A DNA stretch of 10,404 nucleotides, taken from NCBI GenBank assembly GCA_964429355.1, contig CAYSCH010000334.1, positions 1-10,404 on the forward strand, in the 5' to 3' direction. The position numbers and the translations under genes were made by a program. The notes below the pieces were generated by a model. The model was given only the letters and a program-made list of their open reading frames with translations, made no database searches and was not told where the DNA came from. Positions 1 through 6,025 of this stretch are shown here, in pieces; position 1 is the stretch's first letter, and each line of letters begins with the position of its first letter. Source of the DNA: JAAYAY01 sp964429355 (GTDB taxonomy: Bacteria > Planctomycetota > Planctomycetia > Pirellulales > Thermoguttaceae).

Positions 1-2417
1 GGGGTTTTCGGAATCTGGACGTTGCGGCGCACCGGGTGAAACGAGCGGGGCTGTAAGGGTTCGGGGAACGTGAGCAGGGTTTCGGTACAGATTTGGAGAA
101 GATCGCGTGCCAGCGCTTCGACTTGCGTCGGGGCGGCGCCCTGGCGTGCTTGTTCTTCCACGTCAAGAGCCATCTTGGCCATTCGTTCATAGCCATAAAG
201 ACCTGCCGTCCCATGGAGGGCGTGGACGGTCTGGATGAGAGAGTCGACGTCGCGGGATGTGAGTGCGGATTGGATCTTTTCGATCCGCTCGGGCAGCCCA
301 TCGATGAATCCCTTAAGCAGCTTCTGTCTCGCGCTGGGGGTGAAGTACTTGCTGTCAATAAGGCCTCCGGTTGGCCGGCCGGAGGAGGCCGTTGCGGTCG
401 CAGCGGGGGATGAATCCGGAAGATACGGTATCTGCAAGTAGCGAGAAACGGCGGCAGCAAGCTCGTCGGACTTGATGGGTTTGGGGAGGTAATCGTTACA
501 GCCGGCATCGAGGCACTTCTGCCGGTCTCCGGTCATCGCGTGGGCGGTGAGGGCCACGATCTGGCCGGGAAAGCCCGCGTCGCGCAGGCTCCGGGTTGCC
601 TGGTATCCATCGCAAACGGGCATCTGCATGTCCATGAGAATCAGATCGTAGGGTCTTCCGGACTGCTGTGCCGCGATGGCCCTATCGATTGCTTCCCGGC
701 CGTTTGCGGCGGTCTCAACGGTGAGGCCCATCTGCCCGAGTACTGCGGCGATGAGGGACCGCACATCGAGCGCGTCCTCGGCGAGCAGGACGGTTCCTGA
801 AAGGTTCGCAGGGCGAGAGGGTTTGAACGCGTCTGCCCGGTGCTGGAGCACGGGGGCGGCGCTGATCCAGGCCACATTTTCAAGGGGACCGGGGTCAACC
901 GTCACGCAGAAGGAACTCCCATGCCCGACCCGACTGTTGACCTCGATACATCCCCCCAGCATTCGGGCCAGACGCTGGGATATTGCCAATCCGAGGCCGG
1001 TTCCACCAAAGCGGCGAGTTGTCGACATGTCGCCCTGGGTGAAGGGCTGGAAAAGTTGCTCCATTTCCTGCGGACTGATACCCACGCCGGTATCGGTAAC
1101 CGTGATCAACAACATGCGGCCGGAACCGTTGGAGGCGTCGCAGCGAACGGAGACCCGGATACTGCCTTTATCCGTGAACTTGACCGCATTGCCCACGAGG
1201 TTGATGAGGATCTGACGGAGTCGCGAAGGGTCGGTACGAACGGTACCCGGCAGGGGATAGTCGTAGTGGACTTCAAGGGCGAGGCCCTTGGCCTCGGCGC
1301 GGTCGGCCATGGTGGCTCGAACGTCGTCGATCAGGTCCCATATAGCACACGGGATCAACTCGAGATCGAACTTCGAGGCTTCGATTTTCGAGAGGTCGAG
1401 GACGTCGTTGATCACGGCCAGGAGGCTCTCAGCGTTCCGCCGAATTGTGGCCAGGTGTTCCCGCCGCTCGTGGGGAGCGAGTGGGACGGACATAAGCAGA
1501 TCGGCGAAGCCGAGGATAGCCGTCATGGGCGTACGGATTTCGTGGCTCATGTTGGCAAGAAACATGCTTTTGGCCTGACTGGCCGCTTCCGCGGCGACTT
1601 TTGCCCTGGCAAGTTCTTCCTCAACCCTCTTGCGGGCGGTCACGTCGATGATGACGCCGTCGAGGCAAACGGGACTGCCTTGCTGGTCGTAGAGGGCGCG
1701 GCCTCTCTCGAAGACCCACCGCAATCCACCGTCCGCGTGCCTGATACGGTATTCGAGGTCGAAGGGGCGCCGGCCCGCGATTCCTTCCTTGACCTCGCGG
1801 GCGACATACTCCCGGTCTTCTTCAAGAATCAGTTCGCCGTAGGCGAATCTCGTGGATCCGGTGAATCGGCTGAGCGGGTAGCCCGTCACTTGAACGATGG
1901 CCTCGCTCATGTGATGCATGTGCCAGGGAGGTTCGAGGTCGCAACGATAGACGGCCCCAGGAATGTTCTGAATGAGAGTGCGAAACTCCTCTTCGCTCTT
2001 TCGAAGGGCCTGTTCGGCCTGACGGCGCTGGACAATATCGTCCCACCGGCGGAGTATGCTTTCGCAGGTGCGTGGGAGGGCGGTGAACGCCGCCTGAGAC
2101 TTGACGAGGTAATCCAGCGCTCCGCCCTTCATGGCCTCGACTGCGGCCGTCTCGTCTCCACAGCTTGTCATGATGACGACAGGTGAGACCTGTTCGGTTT
2201 TGGGGGCGAGCAATTCGGTACCGCGTCCGTCGGGCAACACAAGATCCGCCAGGACCAGGTTGAACGCTTCTCGCGCCAAGGCCTCTCTCGCTTCGGCAAC
2301 GGAACCGGCAAGCGTCAGATGCCACGTCGGTCCAGCCTTGTTGAAGGCACGGCGAATCAGGCCGATGTGGCCGTCGTTGTCTTCCACCACGAGAATTTGA
2401 AGCTCGTTCTCACCCAT
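1..2417 (-). CDS. Hybrid sensor histidine kinase, REC-PAS-HisKA-HATPase-REC-Hpt (3' end off window)
   Basis: Phosphorelay sensor kinase; 805 residues are visible and the frame is still open at the left edge. Domains in order: an N-terminal receiver (about 5-120) with the V-V-E-D-N opening, phosphoacceptor D58, T84 and K106; a PAS/PAC sensor (about 145-268, ending I-I-D-V-T-A-R-K); HisKA with H292 in M-S-H-E-I-R-T-P-M; a HATPase with the N box around N410, D-T-G-V-G at D442 and G-G-T-G-L-G-L; a second receiver (about 542-660) with D596 and K646; and an Hpt domain with H732 in H-A-L-H-G-T-A-G. All key phosphotransfer residues are present. There is no transmembrane segment, so it is probably cytosolic. 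The ATG at 2417 is preceded by GGGAAAAGGA about 11 bases upstream. It follows the response regulator by 96 bases on the same strand, which suggests one operon. The ligand is unknown, and a domain after Hpt cannot be excluded. Confidence 0.95.
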   Translation of the reverse strand, partial: MGENELQILVVEDNDGHIGLIRRAFNKAGPTWHLTLAGSVAEAREALAREAFNLVLADLVLPDGRGTELLAPKTEQVSPVVIMTSCGDETAAVEAMKGGALDYLVKSQAAFTALPRTCESILRRWDDIVQRRQAEQALRKSEEEFRTLIQNIPGAVYRCDLEPPWHMHHMSEAIVQVTGYPLSRFTGSTRFAYGELILEEDREYVAREVKEGIAGRRPFDLEYRIRHADGGLRWVFERGRALYDQQGSPVCLDGVIIDVTARKRVEEELARAKVAAEAASQAKSMFLANMSHEIRTPMTAILGFADLLMSVPLAPHERREHLATIRRNAESLLAVINDVLDLSKIEASKFDLELIPCAIWDLIDDVRATMADRAEAKGLALEVHYDYPLPGTVRTDPSRLRQILINLVGNAVKFTDKGSIRVSVRCDASNGSGRMLLITVTDTGVGISPQEMEQLFQPFTQGDMSTTRRFGGTGLGLAISQRLARMLGGCIEVNSRVGHGSSFCVTVDPGPLENVAWISAAPVLQHRADAFKPSRPANLSGTVLLAEDALDVRSLIAAVLGQMGLTVETAANGREAIDRAIAAQQSGRPYDLILMDMQMPVCDGYQATRSLRDAGFPGQIVALTAHAMTGDRQKCLDAGCNDYLPKPIKSDELAAAVSRYLQIPYLPDSSPAATATASSGRPTGGLIDSKYFTPSARQKLLKGFIDGLPERIEKIQSALTSRDVDSLIQTVHALHGTAGLYGYERMAKMALDVEEQARQGAAPTQVEALARDLLQICTETLLTFPEPLQPRSFHPVRRNVQIPKT

Positions 2418-2513
2418 TGAAGAGCCATTCCTTTTCCCGCATGGTAGTCCATTTGGCCTTCGAATAGAATCCCGGCAGCAGCAACCTGTGCGCACGGAAG
2501 CATGCCGACCTGA

Positions 2514-2996
2514 TCAGGAACCGATTCGAGCTCCTGATGGATCGGCGACCTCGGAATACCATGGATAGCGATTCCAGGCCAACCAATAGAACCCAAGCTG
2601 CTGCATCAAATCCGAGAATTTTTCAAACCCCACGGGTTTGACGAGGTAACTGTTCGCGTGGTATTCGTAGGCTTGGGCGACATCCTTTTCCGCCTCCGAC
2701 GAGGTCAGGATGACGACGGGAATCGTGTTCAAGGTGTCGGAAATCTTGATGGTGCGGAGGACTTCCAGCCCGTCGATCTTGGGAAGCCGGAGGTCGAGCA
2801 GGACGATTTGTGGCCGTGGCGCTGCAGCGGGGTGGCTGTACTTTCCTCGCAGGAAGAGGTAATCCAGAGCCTCCTCGCCATCGACCACGTGGTGGATGAC
2901 GTTGACAACTCGGTTCCTTTGCAGACTGCGGGCCACCAATTGGGCATGGTCCGAGTTGTCTTCGACGTGCAGAATCGTCAGTGGTTGACCATCCAT
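2514..2996 (-). CDS. Single-domain response regulator, Rcp1-like
   Basis: A 160-residue receiver domain with no output domain. The acidic pocket is E12-D13, the phosphoacceptor is D68 (in V-L-L-D-L-R-L-P-K), and T98 and K120-P121 complete the site. The pattern V-E-D-N-x-D-H, the long loop after helix 2 and the V-V-I-L-T-S-S strand resemble Rcp1-type regulators, which often pair with PAS or phytochrome-like kinases in phosphorelays. I chose the ATG at 2996 because GAGAGAA lies just upstream and the receiver fold begins there; the frame stays open to 3167 but the extension has no receiver-like content. It lies upstream of the hybrid kinase on the same strand, so it is probably a phosphoacceptor or shuttle for that kinase. 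The roughly 25 residues after the receiver (W-N-R-Y-P-W-Y and on) are not recognised. Confidence 0.93.
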   Translation of the reverse strand: MDGQPLTILHVEDNSDHAQLVARSLQRNRVVNVIHHVVDGEEALDYLFLRGKYSHPAAAPRPQIVLLDLRLPKIDGLEVLRTIKISDTLNTIPVVILTSSEAEKDVAQAYEYHANSYLVKPVGFEKFSDLMQQLGFYWLAWNRYPWYSEVADPSGARIGS

Positions 2997-3076
2997 ATTT
3001 CTCTCGTGCTCAGCGTGATGATCGTTTGCGGCACTGCGTGCCCCCCAGTTACCGTCGACGGTATGAAGATGGCCGT

Positions 3077-3105
3077 AGTGTACCAATAATCGTGCTGAAG
3101 TCCAA
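3077..3105 (-). promoter_or_regulatory. Candidate sigma70 promoter for the response regulator-kinase operon
   Basis: Reading on the minus strand there is a -35-like TTGGAC (3105-3100), a 17-base spacer and a -10-like TACACT (3082-3077). The start of transcription would fall near 3070, about 75 bases before the response-regulator ATG. Matches are moderate (3 of 6 and 4 of 6), but the spacing is optimal and the position fits. Predicted by eye only. Confidence 0.4.
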
Positions 3106-3145
3106 TCGGCGGTTCGGAGCTTCGCGACGAAGACGACGACACCCG

Positions 3146-3167
3146 TGGCAATTGCCAAGATTGGCAA
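3146..3167. repeat. Overlapping palindromes with three GGCAA half-sites, operator-like
   Basis: TGGCAATTGCCA (3146-3157) is a perfect 12-base palindrome. It overlaps TTGCCAA-GA-TTGGCAA (3152-3167), a perfect inverted repeat with 7-base arms and a 2-base spacer. The half-site GGCAA therefore occurs three times in alternating orientation. The site is about 40 bases upstream of the candidate -35 of the response regulator operon, where an activator could bind. Confidence 0.5.
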
Positions 3168-3459
3168 CGGACGGTTACCACCAACGCGAGGCGTTGCCTA
3201 TCGCCTTTTCCCCAGAGCCTTTGCGGGCGCTCGCGATCCCCGCCACAGGGGTAGTTATCCGTTTGGCGGAGGGTGGTTCCGCCGCCGGAGTGATCGTGGA
3301 CTCGTGGTGTTGGCTCGTATCTCCTGCCTGAACACTTGGAGACAAGAGGCTGCTGATTCTCGACAAGACAAGAAATTTGGAGGAGATTTGCCAGGAATGA
3401 AGATAGTCCACCATCCGAGATTGATCTCTGGCAGGCGCACCGGCGATTTCCTGACGGAC

Positions 3460-3939
3460 CTATACCTCGCGGAGGCGGTTCTCTGCCGCGGTGCGACACT
3501 CGTATCGCTTGGCCGTAAGAAATGCCGCAAGACGAGGGGCGTCGTCGGTGCCGAGGCGGACGGTGCGTTTGGCCGTCTTCACACGGACACAATCGAGTCC
3601 CCAGACGTTGTAGATTGTTCCCTTGCCCGGCACCCAATGCACGCCCCATCCGTCCCAGAAGCTGGATCGATCCGGTTGGACCGACTCGATGTCGCGGTAG
3701 GCGATGCGAGTCCGCCAGACGAAAGGCGGCCCGAAGTAGACGCCCAACTGGTCGCCGTCGTCGCGGATGGTCAGGCGGGAGAAACCTGCCGTGAGGGCAA
3801 TCACCAGAAACACAGCCGCGCCGAATGCCGCGACGGCCATGGGCTCGTCACCTGCCTCCCAGACGACGGGCACCATGATCAGAGCAAACAAGTAACCGAG
3901 GAAATGCCAGGGACCCGTCTGGGTGTGTTCGTAGTCCAT
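3460..3939 (-). CDS. Small membrane protein with PH-like C-terminal domain
   Basis: A 159-residue hypothetical protein. Two predicted membrane helices form a hairpin at about residues 11-27 and 32-53. From residue 54 (S-R-L-T-I-R-D) to about 145 the alternating strands, the W-x-V-H-W-V-P-G-K-G stretch and the ending R-L-G-T-D-D-A-P-x-L-A-A-F-L resemble bacterial PH-type (YdbS-like) membrane proteins; this is a similarity judgement, not a firm family call. The ATG at 3939 follows AGGAG with 9 bases between. It is downstream of the second DUF1080 gene by 95 bases containing a nested hairpin, and may be co-transcribed or attenuated. No catalytic motif is seen and its function is unknown. Confidence 0.8.
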   Translation of the reverse strand: MDYEHTQTGPWHFLGYLFALIMVPVVWEAGDEPMAVAAFGAAVFLVIALTAGFSRLTIRDDGDQLGVYFGPPFVWRTRIAYRDIESVQPDRSSFWDGWGVHWVPGKGTIYNVWGLDCVRVKTAKRTVRLGTDDAPRLAAFLTAKRYECRTAAENRLREV

Positions 3940-3961
3940 CGCCGACTCTCCTGTCAAACCG

Positions 3962-4021
3962 TTGCCGCCTATTGTGCACGAGGCGTTTGTTCGGCGGAGC
4001 GAACAGCGACTATGGCGGCAA
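3962..4021 (-). promoter_or_regulatory. Nested hairpin between DUF1080 gene and PH-like gene
   Basis: An outer perfect 8-base stem, TTGCCGCC (3962-3969) with GGCGGCAA (4014-4021), encloses an inner 6-base stem, TGTTCG (3988-3993) with CGAACA (4000-4005), with a 6-base loop. No T-run follows on the minus strand, so it is not a standard intrinsic terminator. It could be an attenuator, an mRNA processing or stability element, or a factor-dependent stop. It ends about 20 bases before the start codon at 3939. Confidence 0.5.
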
Positions 4022-4034
4022 TCGGCCTGAGGGG

Positions 4035-4808
4035 TTATTCGGGCGCCGGGGTGGAATCTTGGAGTTTGGCCGCCGATTTCTTGTCCAGCAAGCGATAGCG
4101 AAGGTTTTTCAGTTCGCCGCTCGTGTTCCAAGTGCAGACTCCGAAGGGCTGGGCTGGTTCCATCTCCCAGCGGAGCGAGAGCTGACGAGATTTGAGGGGC
4201 AGGTCGACAATGTGTTCGTCGTCGAGCCAGGCATCGATTCTGCCGGTGCGAACAGCGAGCCGGATCCGATACCATTGTTTTTCCTTGTACTCCTGGAACG
4301 AGCAGGTATCGTTGTCGATTGCCGATTCCCCGTCGATGCAGGAAAGCCCCGTTACCTGTCCTCCCCAACCGCCGCAGACGAGGGTGAGGGCCTTGTCGCC
4401 CACTGGAAAAGTCAGGCCGCAGAAGAAATCGCTGCCCGAGACTCTTTGCGCTTCGAGCGAGACTTCGTAGCCGACGGTCGGAAAGTCGCCCGACCATTTG
4501 ACGCCGGTTGCGGGGAATCCCTGTTCGAGGCTGATCGCCTTTCCGGATACGTGGACCTTTCCGTGGTCGGCAAAATCGAACTCGTCGAGCACCTTCCACT
4601 TGGCCAGCGACTCGGGAGCGAGCAGGTTGATCCAGCCGTCGTTGTCGGGCTTGCGGGGCTCCGACTTCGTTGCCTGCTTCTCCTCCGGCTGCTTGGCCGG
4701 CGGTTTCGGCTCGGCCGCCGAAAGCGAGGCAGCCAGCAGCACGACACAGCTTCCGAGGAGGAGCAGGATCCGGACGATTCGACTTGCGGGACGGCAGGGC
4801 TGTTTCAT
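4035..4808 (-). CDS. Exported DUF1080 protein (3-keto-disaccharide hydrolase-like), second paralogue
   Basis: 257 residues. A Sec-type signal peptide occupies about 1-32 (hydrophobic I-L-L-L-L-G-S-C-V-V-L-L core, likely cleavage after S-A-A). A Pro/Lys/Glu-rich linker follows (33-56), then a DUF1080 concanavalin-like domain (about 58-240). The family is associated with 3-keto-glycoside hydrolysis and with many uncharacterised planctomycete proteins; activity here is inferred only. Visible hallmarks are W-Y-R-I-R, D-A-W-L-D-D and G-G-W-G-G-x-V-T-G-L-S-C. The start at 4808 is favoured over an in-frame upstream start because AAGGAG lies 8 bases before it. It follows its paralogue by 39 bases. 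C157 and C225 align with cysteines of the paralogue and may form a disulfide; C130, C145 and C169 are extra. A lipoprotein reading at C21 is unlikely because the hydrophobic core continues past it. Confidence 0.88.
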   Translation of the reverse strand: MKQPCRPASRIVRILLLLGSCVVLLAASLSAAEPKPPAKQPEEKQATKSEPRKPDNDGWINLLAPESLAKWKVLDEFDFADHGKVHVSGKAISLEQGFPATGVKWSGDFPTVGYEVSLEAQRVSGSDFFCGLTFPVGDKALTLVCGGWGGQVTGLSCIDGESAIDNDTCSFQEYKEKQWYRIRLAVRTGRIDAWLDDEHIVDLPLKSRQLSLRWEMEPAQPFGVCTWNTSGELKNLRYRLLDKKSAAKLQDSTPAPE

Positions 4809-4847
4809 GGCATGATCTCCTTCTCGCAGCACTTGGGATGCGGCGTC

Positions 4848-5696
4848 TCAATCCCAGCGATCTCTCGCCGGGATTTCCTCGACTTCCTCCGGCTTGAGGG
4901 ATCGGATCTCGAGCTTCCGGTATTCTCCCGCGGTGCACCAGGTGCAGATTCCGAAGGGCCGGGAGAGATCGACTTCGTCGCGGATGGTGAACTTGTGGCC
5001 TTTGGTCGCCAGATCGACCACCTTTTCATCGTCGATCCAAGCCTCGATGCGCTGCCTGGTCACGCGAATCCTGATTCGATACCACTGATTGTCCTTGAAG
5101 GACATGAATTTCGTGGTGACGTTGTCGGAGGCGTCGTACCAGTTGACGCAGGAAAGGCCGACAACGCTGCCAGCCCAGCCGCCCACGACCAGACTGACGG
5201 AGGCTTCGTCGTGGGGGAACGTGGTCGTGGCGAAGAAGTCGATGCCCATGGTGCGCCGGGCTTCCATGCGGAACTCATAGTTGATTTTAGGCAGTTGGCC
5301 AGTCCAAGTGATACCTGTTGCGGGATCACCCATGGCCAGAGAGATGACTCCCTTTTCGACCTTCACCTCCCCCTCGCCGCCAAACTGGGGCACCTTCCAG
5401 CCGTCGAGGGTCTTGCCGTCGAACATGCTCTGCCAGGCGAAGGGATCTTTTGGAGCCTTCTTGTCCGTTGGTCCGGCTTCTTCGGCGACGGTTTTCTCGG
5501 TGCTGCCGACTTCCGTGGCGGGTTTTGGGTCGGCCGGTTTGGCTACGGGGGCCACCTGCTCTTTGGGCGCATCGGCGGCATTGACTCCGTTGACCGACCA
5601 CGGGGCAACCCAAGCAACGACAACGAGGAGGACCATCGAACTGCCAATTCGGCGGGCGAGCCGGCGACTGGATACCAGCGATATCGGACATCTCAT
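4848..5696 (-). CDS. Exported DUF1080 protein (3-keto-disaccharide hydrolase-like), first paralogue
   Basis: 282 residues from the ATG at 5696, which has GGAG 7 bases upstream; a TTG five codons earlier is a weaker option. An arginine-rich n-region and hydrophobic core (about 19-37) form a signal peptide with likely cleavage near V-N-A-A (40-41). An Ala/Pro/Lys/Glu-rich linker (41-85) leads to the DUF1080 domain (about 88-270), which opens with the typical F-D-G-K-T-L-D-G-W-K. It is clearly homologous to the next gene: both share R-x-x-G-x-D-F-F, T-F-P, G-G-W-x-G, G-L-S-C, Q-W-Y-R-I-R, D-D-E-x-x-V-D-L and a P-F-G-x-C-T-W motif. C183 and C251 match cysteines in the paralogue; C254 is unique. 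The predicted site is the periplasm or envelope. It is the first gene of the minus-strand cluster behind a good promoter candidate. The substrate is unknown. Confidence 0.9.
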   Translation of the reverse strand: MRCPISLVSSRRLARRIGSSMVLLVVVAWVAPWSVNGVNAADAPKEQVAPVAKPADPKPATEVGSTEKTVAEEAGPTDKKAPKDPFAWQSMFDGKTLDGWKVPQFGGEGEVKVEKGVISLAMGDPATGITWTGQLPKINYEFRMEARRTMGIDFFATTTFPHDEASVSLVVGGWAGSVVGLSCVNWYDASDNVTTKFMSFKDNQWYRIRIRVTRQRIEAWIDDEKVVDLATKGHKFTIRDEVDLSRPFGICTWCTAGEYRKLEIRSLKPEEVEEIPARDRWD

Positions 5697-5747
5697 GGGA
5701 CATCTCCGCAATTCAGGTCTGGTCTGGTTTGAGCCGATCCCAAATTC

Positions 5748-5776
5748 ATCATGTACGGCCCCGATTCAACAGTCAA
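5748..5776 (-). promoter_or_regulatory. Candidate sigma70 promoter for the DUF1080 gene cluster
   Basis: On the minus strand there is TTGACT (5776-5771, five of six matches to the -35 consensus), a 17-base spacer and CATGAT (5753-5748, four of six to the -10). Transcription would start near 5741, leaving a leader of about 45 bases before the ATG at 5696. This is the best promoter match in the window. Confidence 0.55.
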
Positions 5777-5909
5777 CTTTCCCACATGCACCTCCCCATG
5801 TCCAGCGGCACGCCGGCGAGAGAGTCTTGATTCCGGGCGATCCCGATCCACCATTTGCCGTGATCGGGGCAATGGTCCGTCAAGACACAAGTCGAGTGTC
5901 GGGTAGCAC

Positions 5910-5939
5910 TTGTTTATGGTGGAGCCTTGCGGATATGCT
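5910..5939 (+). promoter_or_regulatory. Weak promoter candidate for the propeller gene
   Basis: TTGTTT (5910-5915), an 18-base spacer and TATGCT (5934-5939) would start transcription near 5946, about 80 bases before the ATG at 6026. The match is modest and alternatives exist. Confidence 0.25.
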
Positions 5940-6025
5940 GTGGCAGCCCGGAACAAACAGGCAAGGTCCTCGATGGCTTGTTGGACCACGTACCAACCCA
6001 GCTCGAAGAAGTGTGAGATGACAGA

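Larger units (their letters stand above)
2997..3459. other. 463-base intergenic region upstream of the response regulator
   Basis: No convincing gene. Open frames here lack recognisable domains, and the stretch is less biased in composition than the flanking genes. It contains a sigma70-like promoter (3077-3105), overlapping GGCAA palindromes (3146-3167) and a small hairpin, CAACGC-GAG-GCGTTG, at 3182-3196. A weak longer inverted repeat, CCGCCA/TGGCGG, lies near 3240-3275. It should contain the 3' end of the transcript of the PH-like gene, but I saw no hairpin followed by a T-run in that direction. Confidence 0.6.
5697..6025. other. Divergent intergenic region between DUF1080 operon and propeller gene
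   Basis: 329 bases without a convincing gene. It holds the candidate promoter of the DUF1080 cluster (5748-5776), a weaker plus-strand promoter candidate (5910-5939) and a 7-base stem with a 13-base loop, CCCGATC (5842-5848) with GATCGGG (5862-5868). A minus-strand open frame crosses it but has no recognisable domain. Confidence 0.55.

Noticed and set aside
840..2186. Long plus-strand open frame of 448 codons opposite the hybrid kinase
   Set aside because: The minus frame carries every kinase and receiver motif; the plus frame has no domain and exists because stops are rare in GC-rich antisense.
2514..3167. Longer form of the response regulator
   Set aside because: The extra 57 residues do not resemble a receiver extension and would cross the candidate promoter region; the ATG at 2996 has a purine-rich site upstream.
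3175..3414. 79-codon minus frame in the gap before the response regulator
   Set aside because: No ribosome binding site or domain seen, and composition does not match the neighbouring genes.
3460..4938. 492-codon minus frame extending the PH-like gene upstream
   Set aside because: The extension runs out of frame through the second DUF1080 gene. An ATG with a good ribosome binding site at 3939 gives a sensible membrane protein.
3972..5732. Long plus-strand open frame of 586 codons opposite both DUF1080 genes
   Set aside because: It contains repeated stretches only because the opposite genes are paralogues; no signal peptide or domain is seen, whereas the minus frames have both.
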